Positions 28,797 to 38,971 of a stretch of DNA of 64,000 nt are shown piece by piece; positions within the stretch are counted from its first letter, which is position 1; each line of letters starts with the position of its first letter. Both the position numbers and the translations under genes were made by a program. The notes beneath the pieces were generated by a model. The model made no database searches and was not told where the DNA came from. It saw only the letters and a program-made list of their open reading frames with translations. Origin of the DNA: Streptomyces sp. HUAS ZL42 (GTDB lineage Bacteria > Actinomycetota > Actinomycetes > Streptomycetales > Streptomycetaceae); NCBI RefSeq assembly GCF_040782645.1, contig NZ_CP160403.1:4154001-4218000 (forward strand), written 5' to 3'.

Positions 28797-30296
28797 TCAG
28801 AAGAGTCCTGTGTCGGTGAAGCGCAGGACCAGCTGGGGTGCCCCGGAGAGGGCGATGCCGAGGATGCCGGTGAGGGCGATGGCCGCCGTGAGGGGTGCGG
28901 GGAGCCGGTGCTGTTCGGGCTCGCCTTCGGGGGCGCGGAACAGCAGTGCCGTCCACTGGAGGTAGTAGAAGAGCGCGATCACCACGTTGACGGCCATGAC
29001 CACGGCCAGCCAGCCGAGGCCGGCGTCGACGGCTGCGGAGAACACGGTGACCTTGGCGAAGAGGCCGATGATGCCCGGCGGCAGTCCGGCCAGGCAGAGC
29101 AGGAAGAAGGCCAGCAGGAGGGCGGCGACGGGGTTCTTGGCGTAGAGGCCGCGGTAGTCGGTGATGCGGTTCAGGGACCTCGTACGGCCCACGAGTGCGG
29201 CCACCGCGAAGGCGCCGAGGTTCACGGCCGCGTACATGAGGGCGTAGGCGAGCGTGGAGCCGATCGAGTGCTCGGCGTCGTCGGAGTAGGCGGCCGCGGC
29301 GATCGGTACGAGGAGGTAGCCGGCCTGGCCGACGGAGGACCAGGCGAGCAGTCGTACCGCGCTGTACGCGCGCGTGGCTTGCTGGCGCAGGGCGCCGACG
29401 TTGCCGACGGTCATGGTGAGGGCGGCGAGTGCGGCGAGTGCCGGGCCCCAGGCGTCGGCGTAGGACGGGAAGGCCACGACGGTGACGAGGATGAGGCCGG
29501 TGAAGCCGACCGCCTTTCCGACGACCGACAGGTAGGCGGCGATCGGCAGGGGCGCTCCCACGTAGGTGTCGGGCACCCAGAAGTGGAAGGGGACGGCGGC
29601 CGTCTTGAAGGCGAAGCCGACGAGTGTGAGGACGACACCGGTCTGCGCGAGGGTTTGCAGCTGCCCGTCGACGTCCTGGATGCGGTCGGCGACCTGGGTG
29701 AGGTAGAGGGTTCCCGTCGTGGCGTACACGAAGCTGATGCCCATCAGGCTGACGGCGGTCGCGGTGACCGACGACAGGAAGAACTTCAGGGCCGCTTCGG
29801 AGGACTTCCTGTCGCCATGTCGCAGGCCGACGAGGGCGAAGGCGGGCAGGGAGGCGACCTCCAGGGCGACGACGAGGGTCGCTAGGTCGCGGGAGGCGGG
29901 CAGGAGGGCGGCTCCGGCGGCGGAGGAGAGCAGCAGGAACCAGTACTCCCCTTCGGGGAGTTCCTTGCGCGCGTCCTTGAGGACGGTGACCGACAGGAGC
30001 GCGGCGAGGAGGGCGCCGCCGAAGACCAGGAATTGGATGACGAGGGTGAAGCGGTCGGCGGTGTAGCTGCAGACGTCGGCGTGGCCGGTCAGGCAGAAGG
30101 TGGAGCGGTCGCCGTCGAGGAGTGGCAGCAGCAGGGCCGCGGAGGCGGCGAGGCCCGCGACGGAGACCCAGCCGAGGGCGGGCTTCTTCGCGTCGGTCAC
30201 GAACAGGTCGGCGACGAGCACGACGAGTCCGACCACCGCGGCGAGGGTGGGCGGCGCGATCGCGAGCCAGTCGACGGACTGGACGAGGGAGCTCAT
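28797..30296 (-). CDS. nuoN: NADH-quinone oxidoreductase subunit N
   Basis: Antiporter-like proton-pumping membrane subunit of complex I, 499 residues and about 14 helices. The discontinuous-helix region and lysine-bearing motif VGFAFKTAAVPFHFWVPDTYVGAPLPIAAYLSVVGKAVGF (about 225-265) are intact; AWSSVGQAGYLL follows near residue 315. ATG at 30296; it overlaps the nuoM stop by four bases (ATGA). It is the last gene of the ten-gene nuoABCHIJKLMN operon. Confidence 0.95.
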   Translation of the reverse strand: MSSLVQSVDWLAIAPPTLAAVVGLVVLVADLFVTDAKKPALGWVSVAGLAASAALLLPLLDGDRSTFCLTGHADVCSYTADRFTLVIQFLVFGGALLAALLSVTVLKDARKELPEGEYWFLLLSSAAGAALLPASRDLATLVVALEVASLPAFALVGLRHGDRKSSEAALKFFLSSVTATAVSLMGISFVYATTGTLYLTQVADRIQDVDGQLQTLAQTGVVLTLVGFAFKTAAVPFHFWVPDTYVGAPLPIAAYLSVVGKAVGFTGLILVTVVAFPSYADAWGPALAALAALTMTVGNVGALRQQATRAYSAVRLLAWSSVGQAGYLLVPIAAAAYSDDAEHSIGSTLAYALMYAAVNLGAFAVAALVGRTRSLNRITDYRGLYAKNPVAALLLAFFLLCLAGLPPGIIGLFAKVTVFSAAVDAGLGWLAVVMAVNVVIALFYYLQWTALLFRAPEGEPEQHRLPAPLTAAIALTGILGIALSGAPQLVLRFTDTGLF

Positions 30297-31867
30297 CGGG
30301 TGCCTCCTGCGAGGAGTTGCTGCACGGCCGGGTCGGTCAGGCCGAGGAGGGCCTTGGGCCACAGGCCGGCGACGACGGTGAGGGCGACGAGCGGGGTCCA
30401 GGCCGCGAACTCGTAGGTGTGGACGTCGGCGAGCTTGGGGGCTTCCTGAGGTGCGGCGCCCATGCAGACGCGGCGGACGACGACGAGGAGGTACGCGGCC
30501 GTCAGCAGAGTGCCGAACGCGGCGATCGCCGTGAAGGTGAGGAAGGCGGGGCGGCTGAGGTCGGCGGCGGGGTTGAACGCACCGAACAGTGCCAGCATCT
30601 CGCCCCAGAACCCGGCGAGGCCGGGCAGGCCGAGCGAGGCAACCGCGGCGAAGGCGAGCAGGCCGCCGAGGCGCGGGGTCTTGGCGTACAGTGCCGCTCC
30701 CGTCTCCTCGGCGAGGGTGTCGAGGTCGGTGCTGCCCGTACGGTCCTTCAGCGCGCCGACCAGGAAGAAGAGGAGGCCGGTGATGAGGCCGTGGGCGACG
30801 TTGGCGAACAGGGCGCCGTTCACGCCGGTGGGGGTGGTGCTCGCGATGCCGAGCAGGACGAAGCCCATGTGGCCGACGGAGGAGTAGGCGATGAGCCGTT
30901 TGAGGTCGCCCTTCGCGCCCTGCTTGGCGAGGGCCAGGCAGGCCAGGGATCCGTAGATGATTCCGACGACGGCGAAGGCGGCGAGGTAGGGCGCGAAGGT
31001 GTGGAAGCCGTCGGGCGCGATCGGGAGGAGGATCCGGACGAACCCGTACGTACCCATCTTCAGCAGCACGCCGGCCAGCAGGACCGAGCCGACGGTCGGC
31101 GCGGCGGTGTGGGCGTCGGGCAGCCAGCTGTGCAGCGGCCACATCGGCGTCTTGACCGCGAGCCCGACTCCGATCGCCAAAACGGCGATGACCTGCACGG
31201 ATGTGGTCAGCGAATGGCCGTTGTCAGTGGCGAGTGCCACCATGTCGAATGTGCCCGCCTTGATTCCGATCAGGAGCAGGCCGAGCAGCATGACGACGGA
31301 GCCGAGCAGTGTGAAGAGGATGAACTTCCAGGCGGCCTGGGTCCGTTGCTCACCGCCCCAGCGGGCGATGAGGAAGTACATGGGGATGAGGACCGTCTCG
31401 AAGGCGAGGAAGAAGAGCAGCAGGTCGAGGACGGCGAAGGTGGCGAGGGTGCCGGACTCGAGGACGAGCAGCAGGGCCACGAAGGCCTTCGGGCTCGGGC
31501 CTGCCGGCATCTTGAAGTAGGAGTAGAGCGCGCAGAGGAAGGTCAGCAGCGCGGTCAGGACCATAAGGGGGAGGGAGATGCCGTCGATGCCGAGGTGGAT
31601 GCGCACGTCGAGTGCGGGGATCCAGCTGATGTCGGTGCTGGCCTGCATCTTCGACGGATGGTCGTGGTCGAACCCGAGCGCGAGGACGATCGCGGCGATG
31701 AGGACCGCCCCGGTCACGGTGACGCCGTGCCGCAGCACGGCCTGCTCGGGCGACTTCCCCTTCAGCCCGGGCGGGGCCGGCAGGAGAGCGGCGGCGGCGC
31801 CGAGGAGCGGGCCGACGACGACGAATGCCAGAAGGAACTGCATCACGGACTCGTTGATATCGATCAC
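30293..31867 (-). CDS. nuoM: NADH-quinone oxidoreductase subunit M
   Basis: Second antiporter-like subunit, 524 residues and about 14 helices. Seen: FFLAFETVLIPMYFLIARWGG (about 148-168, with the conserved Glu of helix 5), VGLAVKTPMWPLHSWLPDAHTAAPTVGSVLLAGVLLKMGTYG (about 235-275, two key Lys), and KRLIAYSSVGHMGFVLLG. GTG start at 31867, six bases behind nuoL. The last loop carries ADVHTYEFAAWTPLVALTVVAG. A complete proton-pumping module is retained in this cluster. Confidence 0.96.
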   Translation of the reverse strand: MIDINESVMQFLLAFVVVGPLLGAAAALLPAPPGLKGKSPEQAVLRHGVTVTGAVLIAAIVLALGFDHDHPSKMQASTDISWIPALDVRIHLGIDGISLPLMVLTALLTFLCALYSYFKMPAGPSPKAFVALLLVLESGTLATFAVLDLLLFFLAFETVLIPMYFLIARWGGEQRTQAAWKFILFTLLGSVVMLLGLLLIGIKAGTFDMVALATDNGHSLTTSVQVIAVLAIGVGLAVKTPMWPLHSWLPDAHTAAPTVGSVLLAGVLLKMGTYGFVRILLPIAPDGFHTFAPYLAAFAVVGIIYGSLACLALAKQGAKGDLKRLIAYSSVGHMGFVLLGIASTTPTGVNGALFANVAHGLITGLLFFLVGALKDRTGSTDLDTLAEETGAALYAKTPRLGGLLAFAAVASLGLPGLAGFWGEMLALFGAFNPAADLSRPAFLTFTAIAAFGTLLTAAYLLVVVRRVCMGAAPQEAPKLADVHTYEFAAWTPLVALTVVAGLWPKALLGLTDPAVQQLLAGGTR

Positions 31868-31873
31868 GCCTGC

Positions 31874-33868
31874 TCACGCTCCCGTGGCGACGAGGACGGC
31901 GGCGACCACCAGGACGACGGTGCCGGCGAGCAGCGCGCTCACATAGGTCTGCACATTGCCGGTCTGGGCGCGCCGTACGGCGATGCCGAGCCAGCGGGGT
32001 AGGGCGCCCGCCCCACGGACATAGGTGTCGACGACCTCGCGGTCGAGGAACCGGACGAGGCTCGCTCCGGCCCGGACCGGGCGGACGAACAGTGCCGAGT
32101 ACACGGCGTCGAGGTGGAAGCCGACGGCCGCGTGCCGGTGCAGTGGGCCCAGTAGGGCCCGCCCCGGGTCGGCCGGGTCGGGTGCGTACGCCACGCCGCC
32201 GTACACGGGCTCGTGGCTGGCGATGGCCTCTGCCTCGACGAGTCCTGCGTCGCCCTCGGGGTGGGCGGCGACGGCGCCCAGGGGTACCCGGGCGGCCGCG
32301 GCCGACGTGCGCTGCCAGACGCCGTACGTGAGGAGTCCGCCTACCAGGGCGAGGCCCGTGCCCAGGACGGACGTGGCCAGGGTCGGGGCCAGGTCGCGGC
32401 CGTCGAACCAGTCGGGGAGCGTGCGGTAGGTGAGCCCGCCGAGGGCGAGGGACGGCACGGCGAGCACCCACAGCACGACGGTCATGGTGAGGGGCTGGCG
32501 GCCGTGGTCGGGGGCCTCGGCGCCCCGCCCGCGGAAGGCGAGCAGCCACAGGCGCGCCGCGTACGCGGCGGTGAGGACGGCGGTGAGAAGGCCCGCGACG
32601 AGGACGATCCAGCCCGCCGCGGCGGGGGCGTGCTCGGTGTGGCCGGTGGTGATGTGCTCGGCGGCGCCGAGGACGGACTCCTTGGAGAAGAAGCCGCTGA
32701 AGGGAGGGATCGCGGCGAGCGCGAGGAGCGCCACGGTCATCGTCCAGTAGGCGTCGGGGACACGGCCGCTCAGGCCGCGCATGCGGGACATGGCGGCCAG
32801 GGAGTTGGTGCCGGCGGCGTGGATGATCACGCCGGCTGCGAGGAACAGCAGTGCCTTGAAGGCGCCGTGCGAGAGGAGGTGGAAGACGGCGGCTCCGCGG
32901 TCGCCGACGGCGAGGGCGCCGGTCATGTAGCCGAGCTGGCCGATCGTCGAGTAGGCGAGAACGCGCTTGATGTCGTCCTGGGCGAGGGCGGCGAGGCCCG
33001 AGCCGGTCATCGTGACGGCGGCCATGACGGCGAGGACGACCATCGCGGCCCGGGAGGCCTCGAAGACGGGAAGGAGACGGGCGATGAAGTAGACGCCGGC
33101 GGCGACCATCGTCGCGGCGTGGATCAGCGCGGAGACGGGTGTCGGGCCCGCCATCGCGTCGGGGAGCCAGGTGTGCAGCGGGAACTGCGCCGACTTGCCG
33201 GCCACGCCCGCCAGGAGCAGGAGGGCGATGAGCGTCGGGTGGTCGAGTCCGCCGTGAGCGACGGCGGCGAGGACCTTCGTGATGCGGAAGGAGCCGGCGT
33301 CGGTGGCGAGGGCGAACAGACCGATGAGGAAGGGGACGTCGCCGAGCTTGGTGACCAGGAAGGCCTTGAGGGAGGCGGCGCGGGCCTCCGGGGTCTCCCA
33401 GTAGTGGCCGACCAGGAAGTAGGAGCAGATGCCCATGACTTCCCAGCCGACCAGCAGCACGATCAGGTCGCCGGAGTAGACGACGAGGAGCATCGCGGAG
33501 GTGAACAGGGAGACGAGGGCGGCGTACGAGGGATAGCGCGGGTCGTCGCGCAGGTAGCCCGTCGAGTAGATCTGCACGCAGGTGGCGACGAAGCCGACCA
33601 GGACGGCGACGAGGGCGGCGAAGCCGTCGATGTTCAGGGCGAGTTCGACGGGGATCGAGCCGGTGGGTGTGAGCTCGGTGGCGGCGTCGACGGCCGCGTC
33701 TCCGCCCTGGCGGACGGCAACCACCACGGCCAGCACGAGGGCGGTGAGGGTCGGCAGGACCGCGATCGGGCGGACGAAGCCGGGGGCCGTGCGGCCCAGG
33801 AGGAGGCCGGCGGCCGCCCCCAGGAACGGAAGGAGGGGGACGAGGGCGGCGAGGGTGGTCGTGGTCAC
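31874..33868 (-). CDS. nuoL: NADH-quinone oxidoreductase subunit L
   Basis: Largest membrane-arm subunit, 664 residues, with 16 or so helices and the long lateral helix at the C-terminus. Key motifs: [17 protein letters not shown] (about 140-157), [44 protein letters not shown] (about 225-268) and [15 protein letters not shown] (about 305). The segment 500-590 is rich in Ala and acidic residues. GTG start at 33868 overlapping the nuoK stop (GTGA). Probably acts as the distal pump, as in canonical complex I. Confidence 0.96.
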   Translation of the reverse strand: MTTTTLAALVPLLPFLGAAAGLLLGRTAPGFVRPIAVLPTLTALVLAVVVAVRQGGDAAVDAATELTPTGSIPVELALNIDGFAALVAVLVGFVATCVQIYSTGYLRDDPRYPSYAALVSLFTSAMLLVVYSGDLIVLLVGWEVMGICSYFLVGHYWETPEARAASLKAFLVTKLGDVPFLIGLFALATDAGSFRITKVLAAVAHGGLDHPTLIALLLLAGVAGKSAQFPLHTWLPDAMAGPTPVSALIHAATMVAAGVYFIARLLPVFEASRAAMVVLAVMAAVTMTGSGLAALAQDDIKRVLAYSTIGQLGYMTGALAVGDRGAAVFHLLSHGAFKALLFLAAGVIIHAAGTNSLAAMSRMRGLSGRVPDAYWTMTVALLALAAIPPFSGFFSKESVLGAAEHITTGHTEHAPAAAGWIVLVAGLLTAVLTAAYAARLWLLAFRGRGAEAPDHGRQPLTMTVVLWVLAVPSLALGGLTYRTLPDWFDGRDLAPTLATSVLGTGLALVGGLLTYGVWQRTSAAAARVPLGAVAAHPEGDAGLVEAEAIASHEPVYGGVAYAPDPADPGRALLGPLHRHAAVGFHLDAVYSALFVRPVRAGASLVRFLDREVVDTYVRGAGALPRWLGIAVRRAQTGNVQTYVSALLAGTVVLVVAAVLVATGA

Positions 33869-34263
33869 GCGGTGGCCTCAGCCTTCCCGGTCCGGTCGGC
33901 CTGCTCGGCCGTGAGGGCTTCGCTGTCCTGGCCGTCGGGCTCGTGGCTCTCGGCGGAGTCGCGGAGCCTGTCGATGTCCGAGGTGCCGCGGTTGCGGTAG
34001 ACGGCGAGGACGATCGCCAGGCCGATGCCGATCTCGGCGGCGGCGATGGCGATGGTGAACAGCGTCAGGGCCTGGCCCGAGTGCAGGGTCTCCTCGGCGG
34101 TCCTGCTGAGCCAGACGTCGAAGGCGACCAGGTTGAGGTTGACGGCGTTGAGCATCAGCTCGACCGACATGAGGACCAGGATCGCGTTGCGGCGGGCGAG
34201 GACGCCGTACAGGCCGGTGCAGAAGAGGAGGGCGGAGAGGACCGCGGGATAGGCGAGATGCAT
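33865..34263 (-). CDS. nuoK: NADH-quinone oxidoreductase subunit K, with C-terminal extension
   Basis: Small MrpC-like membrane subunit. The first 98 residues are a normal NuoK with three helices: [37 protein letters not shown] holds the conserved Glu of helix 2 (ELML), and [25 protein letters not shown] the helix 3 Glu. The last 34 residues ([37 protein letters not shown]) are a charged tail not found in typical 100-residue NuoK. ATG at 34263, overlapping the nuoJ stop by one base. Confidence 0.93.
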   Translation of the reverse strand: MHLAYPAVLSALLFCTGLYGVLARRNAILVLMSVELMLNAVNLNLVAFDVWLSRTAEETLHSGQALTLFTIAIAAAEIGIGLAIVLAVYRNRGTSDIDRLRDSAESHEPDGQDSEALTAEQADRTGKAEATA

Positions 34264-34868
34264 CAGCGGGCGCCTTCCTTGTCGGCCTGGTTCGTCCGGG
34301 TGCCGGGGAGGGTCGGGGCCGGCGCGTCGTCCGCCTTGGCCTTGCGGGACAGGACGATCGCGCCGACCAGGGCGGCGAGGAGGAGGACGGAGAGGGCCTC
34401 GAAGGGGAGGACCCAGTTCTGGAAGAGGCTGGCGCCGGTGACCTTCGTCGAACCGGCGGCCGGGCCGTCCAGGTCGATCCAGGTCGTGCGGAAGGCGTCG
34501 ACGACGACCCAGACCAGGGCGGCGGCCGCGGCGATCGCCACGGTGAGGGCGGCCCAGCGGTTGCCGGAGTCGGCGTCCGGGGAGCGGCCGATCGGGGCCT
34601 TGGTGAGCATCAGCCCGAACAGGAGGAGGACGACGACGGAACCGACGTAGATGAGGACCTGCACCCAGGCGATGAACTCGGCGGTGAGCAGGAGGTATTC
34701 GACGGCGAGGCCGCCGAGGGTCACCACCAGCCACAGGGCGGCGTGGACCAGCTGCCGGGTGGTGACGGTGACGAGTGCGGCGCCGAACGTGACCAGACCG
34801 ACGAGGAGGAAGGCGATTTCGACGCCGGTCGGGGAGAGGAAGCCGTGCTGTGCCTGAGCGAGGGTCAC
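34263..34868 (-). CDS. nuoJ: NADH-quinone oxidoreductase subunit J
   Basis: Membrane subunit, 201 residues with five predicted helices, linking the Q-module to the pump chain. Seen: [74 protein letters not shown] (about 13-86), the diagnostic NuoJ core with the pi-bulge helix 3, and a last helix [23 protein letters not shown] at 34868 overlaps the nuoI stop by four bases. A short charged tail ([23 protein letters not shown]) ends it. Confidence 0.94.
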   Translation of the reverse strand: MTLAQAQHGFLSPTGVEIAFLLVGLVTFGAALVTVTTRQLVHAALWLVVTLGGLAVEYLLLTAEFIAWVQVLIYVGSVVVLLLFGLMLTKAPIGRSPDADSGNRWAALTVAIAAAAALVWVVVDAFRTTWIDLDGPAAGSTKVTGASLFQNWVLPFEALSVLLLAALVGAIVLSRKAKADDAPAPTLPGTRTNQADKEGAR

Positions 34869-35503
34869 GAATCGCCTCCCTGAGGGCCTGCGGGGTCGGA
34901 GGGGGCGGTCGGCCCGGTCGGTCCGGTCGGTTCGGTCGGCCCGGTCTGCTCCGTTTGGGCCGCTGCCAGCTTCTCGGCGGTCTTGCGGGCTGCGGCGATC
35001 TCCTTCGGTTCCTCGGCGGCCGGGTCGAGGGCCGGCGGAGCCGGGACCGTCCACATCCACTCGCGGAGCTTGTCGCGTTCGTGGGTGAGGTCGCGGATGT
35101 CGGTCTCGGCGTACTCGAACTCCGGGGACCAGAACAGGGCGTCGAAAGGACAGACCTCGATGCAGATACCGCAGTACATGCACAGGGAGAAGTCGATGGC
35201 GAAGCGGTCGAGGACGTTGCGGCTGCGTTCGCGGCCGCCGGGGGTCGCCGCCGGGATCGTCTCCTTGTGGGAGTCGATGTAGATGCACCAGTCCGGGCAC
35301 TCGCGGGCGCACAGCATGCAGACCGTGCAGTTCTCCTCGAACAGGCCGATCACACCGCGGGTGCGGGGCGGGAGGTCGGGCTGGGCGTCCGGGTACTGAT
35401 CGGTGACGGACTTCCTGGTCATCGTGCGGAGGGTGACGGCCAGGCCCTTGGCCAGGCCGCTGCCGGGGATGCGGGGCCGGGTGGGCGGGAGAGGCTCGGC
35501 CAT
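34865..35503 (-). CDS. nuoI: NADH-quinone oxidoreductase subunit I (two 4Fe-4S clusters), with repetitive tail
   Basis: Peripheral iron-sulfur subunit, 212 residues. Two ferredoxin-type motifs: [16 protein letters not shown] (about 57-72) and [21 protein letters not shown] (about 105-125) bind clusters N6a and N6b. The C-terminal 25 residues are a Gly-Pro-Thr-Glu repeat ([13 protein letters not shown]), encoded by near-identical 9-base units around 34905-34960. ATG at 35503; the codons upstream belong to no gene, and nuoH ends two bases upstream. Electrons reaching NuoB would pass through this subunit. Confidence 0.95.
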   Translation of the reverse strand: MAEPLPPTRPRIPGSGLAKGLAVTLRTMTRKSVTDQYPDAQPDLPPRTRGVIGLFEENCTVCMLCARECPDWCIYIDSHKETIPAATPGGRERSRNVLDRFAIDFSLCMYCGICIEVCPFDALFWSPEFEYAETDIRDLTHERDKLREWMWTVPAPPALDPAAEEPKEIAAARKTAEKLAAAQTEQTGPTEPTGPTGPTAPSDPAGPQGGDS

Positions 35504-35505
35504 GG

Positions 35506-36474
35506 TTACTGGATCACCACCTTCACGACGCCGGTGAGGGCGATCTGGGCGAGGGAGAGGGGGACGAGGAGAGTCCAGGAGAGTTTCTGGAGCTGGTCCT
35601 CGCGCAGGCGGGGATAGGTGACGCGCAGCCAGATCACGAGGAAGGCCAGCACCGCCGTCTTCAGGAGGGTCCAGACCCACCCGAGGCCCTCCGCGCCCCA
35701 GGGGCCGTGCCAGCCGCCCAGGAAGAGGACGGTGGTCAGGGCGCACAGGACGACGATTCCGGCGTACTCGGCGAGGAGGAAGAGGGCGAAGCGCAGGCCG
35801 GTGTACTCGGTGTACGCGCCGAAGATGATCTCCGAGTCGGCGACGGGCATGTCGAAGGGGGGGCGCTGCAGCTCCGCGAGACCGGCGACGAAGAAGACGA
35901 GTGCGCCGGTGATCTGCCAGGGCAGCCACCACCACTCGAAGGCGTTGACGATGCCGGGGAGGGAGACCGTGCCGGCCGCCATCGCCACGGAGGCGGCGGC
36001 GAGGAGCATCGGGAGTTCGTAGGCGAGGAGCTGGGCGGCGGTGCGCAGGCCGCCGAGGAGGGAGAACTTGTTGGCAGAGGCCCAGCCGGCCATGAGGGCG
36101 CCCAGAACACCCACGCCCATCACGGCGAGGACGAAGAAGACGCCCGCGTCCAGGACCTGGCCGACGGCGCCCTCGCTCGGGCCGATGGGGATGGCGAGGA
36201 GGACCAGGAGGTACGGGAGAAGGGCCACGGCGGGGGCGAGCTGGAAGATACGGCGGTCGGCGCCTGCCGGGACCACGTCCTCCTTCTGCGCGAACTTCAC
36301 TCCGTCGGCGATGAGCTGGGCCCAGCCGTGGAAGCCACCGGCGTACATCGGGCCGAGTCGGCCCTGCATATGGGCCATCACCTTGTGTTCGGTCTGGCCG
36401 ATGATCAGAGGGAAGGTGAGGAAGACGCCGAAGACGACCAGGAGTCGCAGGGCGACGTCGAGCGCGTCGTTCAC
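35506..36474 (-). CDS. nuoH: NADH-quinone oxidoreductase subunit H
   Basis: Membrane subunit forming the quinone channel with NuoB and NuoD, 322 residues, about 8 helices. Family motifs: [39 protein letters not shown] (about 31-70), [21 protein letters not shown] (about 145-165), and [34 protein letters not shown] (about 205-240), all with the acidic residues of the E-channel. GTG start at 36474 overlapping the nuoC stop by four bases. The intact quinone-channel residues argue that the complex still works with a quinone. Confidence 0.96.
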   Translation of the reverse strand: MNDALDVALRLLVVFGVFLTFPLIIGQTEHKVMAHMQGRLGPMYAGGFHGWAQLIADGVKFAQKEDVVPAGADRRIFQLAPAVALLPYLLVLLAIPIGPSEGAVGQVLDAGVFFVLAVMGVGVLGALMAGWASANKFSLLGGLRTAAQLLAYELPMLLAAASVAMAAGTVSLPGIVNAFEWWWLPWQITGALVFFVAGLAELQRPPFDMPVADSEIIFGAYTEYTGLRFALFLLAEYAGIVVLCALTTVLFLGGWHGPWGAEGLGWVWTLLKTAVLAFLVIWLRVTYPRLREDQLQKLSWTLLVPLSLAQIALTGVVKVVIQ

Positions 36475-37703
36475 CGCGGGCCTCCTGTGGGGTTTTCGGG
36501 GGTGGGCTTGTCAGGGGCGGGGTCGTCGTCGGGCTGCGGTGCTTCGGGGGCCCGGTCCGCGGGCGGTACGGCTTCGGCGTCGGCGTCCGGTTCCGGCCGC
36601 TCCGGCTCCGGCCGCTCCGGCTCCGGCCGCTCCGGCTCCGGCCGCTCCGGCTCCGGCCGCTCTGGCTCCGGGCGCTCCGGTTCCGGCCGCTCTGGCTCCG
36701 CGTCCTTCTGTCCGGGCTCGTCGAAGGCCGGGCGGGCGTGGTGCCACGGGGCGTCGGAGCTGCGGGGCGGCGTGGTGGGGCGAGCCGGAGTCGGCGAGGT
36801 GCCAGGGGCGCCCGCCTGCTGAGTCGCCGGGCCCTCGGTGGCGCTCGGCTGCTGACTCGCCGGGCCCTCGGTGGCGACCGTCCGCTGACTCGCCGAGCCC
36901 TCGGCTGCGCTTCGCGCCCTCCGCTGTCCCGTCGGAGCCTGGGGAGTCGCCGGCGTCTCGGAACCCGTCGGAGCGTCCGCGCCCTCCGCGCCCTCCGCAC
37001 CCACCGCCGCCTGGCTCGCCGAGCCCTCCGCCGCCGTACGGGTACGCCGAGCGGGACGTTCCCCCGCAGCCCGCGCCGGGCGTTCGCCCGCCGCGCGGCC
37101 CGCGCCCCGGGCCGGGCGGGCCGGGGCAGGGGGAAGCTGGCCCTTCAGGGGGCCCCACTCGTTCGGGTCGGGGACGCCGGGGGGAAGCATCTGGCGGCGC
37201 TTGGGGCCGCCGTGGTCCGACTCTCCGGGCTCCTTCGCCCCGGGCCAGGCCTTGGCGACCCGTGCCGCCAGGACGAAGTCCTTCCGCAGGGGGTGCCCCT
37301 CGAAGGCCTCCGGCAGGAGCAGGTGGTCCAGGGCCGGGTGGCCTTCGAAGACGACGCCGAACATTTCGTGGGTCTCGCGTTCGTGCCAGGCCGCGCCCGC
37401 GTAGACGTCGACGGCGGACGCGAGGGCGGGCGACTCGTGCGGGACCGTCGTGCGGAGCAGCAGCCGTCGTACGGGCGCCAGGGCGACCACGTGGGCCGAG
37501 ACGCGGAAGCCCGTGCCGGGTTCGTCGACGGCGCTCAGCCAGTCGAAGTAGGTGCACCCGAGGTCGTCGCGGGCGGTGCGGAGCGCCACGGTCCAGGATG
37601 CCGGCGGTACGTCGACGGTCAGGACCTCGTACGACTCCTCCGCCGTGGCGTCCGTGCCGAAGAGGTCCTCGACGGGTGCCGGGAGCCAGCCCACTGTGGT
37701 CAT
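36471..37703 (-). CDS. nuoC: NADH-quinone oxidoreductase subunit C with long repeat-rich C-terminal extension
   Basis: 410 residues, of which roughly 1-185 are the complex I 30-kDa domain: [48 protein letters not shown] (about 108-129) and [28 protein letters not shown] (about 141-168). After residue 190 the protein is Ala/Pro/Glu-rich and of low complexity, ending in a run of PEPER pentapeptides encoded by 15-bp repeats (36589-36693). Normal NuoC is about 180-240 residues, so this tail nearly doubles it. The gene between nuoB and nuoH is this one; no nuoD follows. ATG at 37703, overlapping the nuoB stop. Confidence 0.92.
   Translation of the reverse strand: MTTVGWLPAPVEDLFGTDATAEESYEVLTVDVPPASWTVALRTARDDLGCTYFDWLSAVDEPGTGFRVSAHVVALAPVRRLLLRTTVPHESPALASAVDVYAGAAWHERETHEMFGVVFEGHPALDHLLLPEAFEGHPLRKDFVLAARVAKAWPGAKEPGESDHGGPKRRQMLPPGVPDPNEWGPLKGQLPPAPARPARGAGRAAGERPARAAGERPARRTRTAAEGSASQAAVGAEGAEGADAPTGSETPATPQAPTGQRRARSAAEGSASQRTVATEGPASQQPSATEGPATQQAGAPGTSPTPARPTTPPRSSDAPWHHARPAFDEPGQKDAEPERPEPERPEPERPEPERPEPERPEPERPEPERPEPDADAEAVPPADRAPEAPQPDDDPAPDKPTPENPTGGPR
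36589..36693. repeat. 15-bp tandem repeat in nuoC
   Basis: Seven consecutive copies of GGCTCCGGCCGCTCC with one or two substitutions (first copy GGTTCC, later ones GGGCGC or ending TCT). In the nuoC reading frame each copy encodes the pentapeptide PEPER (cyclic permutation), so the repeat is in frame and can change length without destroying the protein. Confidence 0.9.
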
Positions 37704-38383
37704 CGCCCGTCCCCCTGGGTGACCGGGGCAGCGGGCGGCTTCACGAGCCCGCTCTGCAGGGCGGCGGCCGACGGCCGGGAAGCGCCGTACCGCTCCCCCA
37801 GCGACTCCCGCGCGATCTTCTCCTGGAGCTTCAGGATGCCCTGGAGAAGGGCCTCGGGGCGGGGCGGGCAGCCGGGGACGTACACGTCGACGGGGATGAT
37901 CTGGTCGACGCCCTTCGTGACGGAGTAAGAGTCCCAGTACGGGCCGCCGCAGTTCGAGCACGCCCCGAAGGAGATGACGTACTTCGGCTCGGGCATCTGC
38001 TCGTACAGGCGCTTCACGGCGGGCGCCATCTTGTCCGTCACCGTGCCCGACACGACCATGAGATCGGCCTGGCGCGGGCCCGGAGCGAAGGGGATGACGC
38101 CGAGGCGGATGAAGTCGTGGCGGGCCATCGACGCGGCGATGAACTCGATCGCGCAGCAGGCCAGGCCGAAGTTGAAGACCCAGAGGGAGTAGCGGCGGCC
38201 CCAGTTCAGGATGACCTTCATCGGCTCGGGGGCGAGGCGGGCGAGGGCACCCAGCCGCTTCGGCTCCGGCAGCAGAACCGGCTCAACCGCCTCAACCGCC
38301 ACAACCGCCACAACCGCCACAACAGGCTCCACCGGCCGACCCGCCTGCGCCGGCTGCCCGTTGGTGCCCGGCGTCACGTCCAT
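37700..38383 (-). CDS. nuoB: NADH-quinone oxidoreductase subunit B with N-terminal extension
   Basis: Carries the terminal cluster N2 that reduces quinone. The conserved part begins [37 protein letters not shown] near residue 54, with the CC pair, and continues [15 protein letters not shown] and [29 protein letters not shown], giving all four cysteine ligands. The ATG at 38383 adds 53 residues, of which [16 protein letters not shown] comes from 9-bp tandem repeats (38282-38326). Translation might instead start at the internal Met, but the overlap with nuoA and the in-frame repeat favour the long form. 227 residues in all. Confidence 0.92.
   Translation of the reverse strand: MDVTPGTNGQPAQAGRPVEPVVAVVAVVAVEAVEPVLLPEPKRLGALARLAPEPMKVILNWGRRYSLWVFNFGLACCAIEFIAASMARHDFIRLGVIPFAPGPRQADLMVVSGTVTDKMAPAVKRLYEQMPEPKYVISFGACSNCGGPYWDSYSVTKGVDQIIPVDVYVPGCPPRPEALLQGILKLQEKIARESLGERYGASRPSAAALQSGLVKPPAAPVTQGDGR
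38282..38326. repeat. 9-bp tandem repeat in the 5' end of nuoB
   Basis: Five units of CACAACCGC / CTCAACCGC in a row. On the coding strand they specify alternating Val, Ala and Glu triplets (VAV, VAV, VEA). Confidence 0.8.
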
Positions 38384-38766
38384 GCCAGAACGCCCTTCTT
38401 GTATGCGTACAGCAGGCCCACGGCCAGGAAGCCGAGGAAGATGAACATCTCGACGAGGGTGGTGGCGCCGTAGCCGGGGGCGGCGAAGACCGTCGCCCAG
38501 GGGAACAGGAAGATCGAGTCGACCGCGAAGATGACGTACAGGAAGGCGTAGACGTAGTAGCGGACCTGGGTGTGGGCCCAGCCCTCGCCGACGGGGTCGA
38601 CGCCGCACTCGTACGTCAGGAGTTTCTCGGGGGTGGGGACCACCGGGCGCAGCAGGCGGCCCGCCCCGAACGCGACCGCCACGAACAGCACGCCCACGAC
38701 GGCGAGCAGTCCGACGACCGAATAGGACTGGAAGTAGTCCGCCGCGACGACGGTCGGTTCCCGCAC
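38374..38766 (-). CDS. nuoA: NADH-quinone oxidoreductase subunit A
   Basis: First gene of the operon, 130 residues with three membrane helices. The loop [50 protein letters not shown] (about 43-90) is the quinone-site loop and helix 2 of NuoA, with the conserved Cys and Asp/Glu residues. GTG at 38766 with GAGGGAC upstream is chosen; starts further in are possible. Its end overlaps nuoB by 10 bp. A promoter candidate lies 76 bp upstream. Confidence 0.93.
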   Translation of the reverse strand: MREPTVVAADYFQSYSVVGLLAVVGVLFVAVAFGAGRLLRPVVPTPEKLLTYECGVDPVGEGWAHTQVRYYVYAFLYVIFAVDSIFLFPWATVFAAPGYGATTLVEMFIFLGFLAVGLLYAYKKGVLAWT

Positions 38767-38841
38767 GTCCGTCCCTCGCTCCCTGAGCTCGTGACCTGCA
38801 CTCCTGGTGAACGCCGTTGTTCGACGATCTGTACGCACGGG

Positions 38842-38869
38842 AGTCTAGGCCCTGATAAAGACACGGTAA
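38842..38869 (-). promoter_or_regulatory. Candidate promoter of the nuoABCHIJKLMN operon
   Basis: On the minus strand TTACCG (38869-38864), 16 bases, then TAGACT (38847-38842). The -10 fits the vegetative consensus well and the -35 moderately. Transcription would begin near 38835, about 70 nt upstream of the nuoA GTG. The 205-bp gap to the sensor kinase gene (38767-38971) must also hold the promoter of the divergent kinase. Confidence 0.45.
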
Positions 38870-38971
38870 GCAGCGCTTCACGCCTTGAGCCACGGGGGTG
38901 GGGTTTTCCCCCGTCGGCAGGGGCGGCCGACCTCATGGCGCCGAGGGGCGCGGCGCGGCACGCTAGCCCAT

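Noticed and set aside
36471..37703. nuoD hidden in the nuoC gene or in its long tail
   Set aside because: NuoD has long conserved motifs with essential His and Asp residues; the tail is only Pro/Glu/Ala repeats and no such motif is present.
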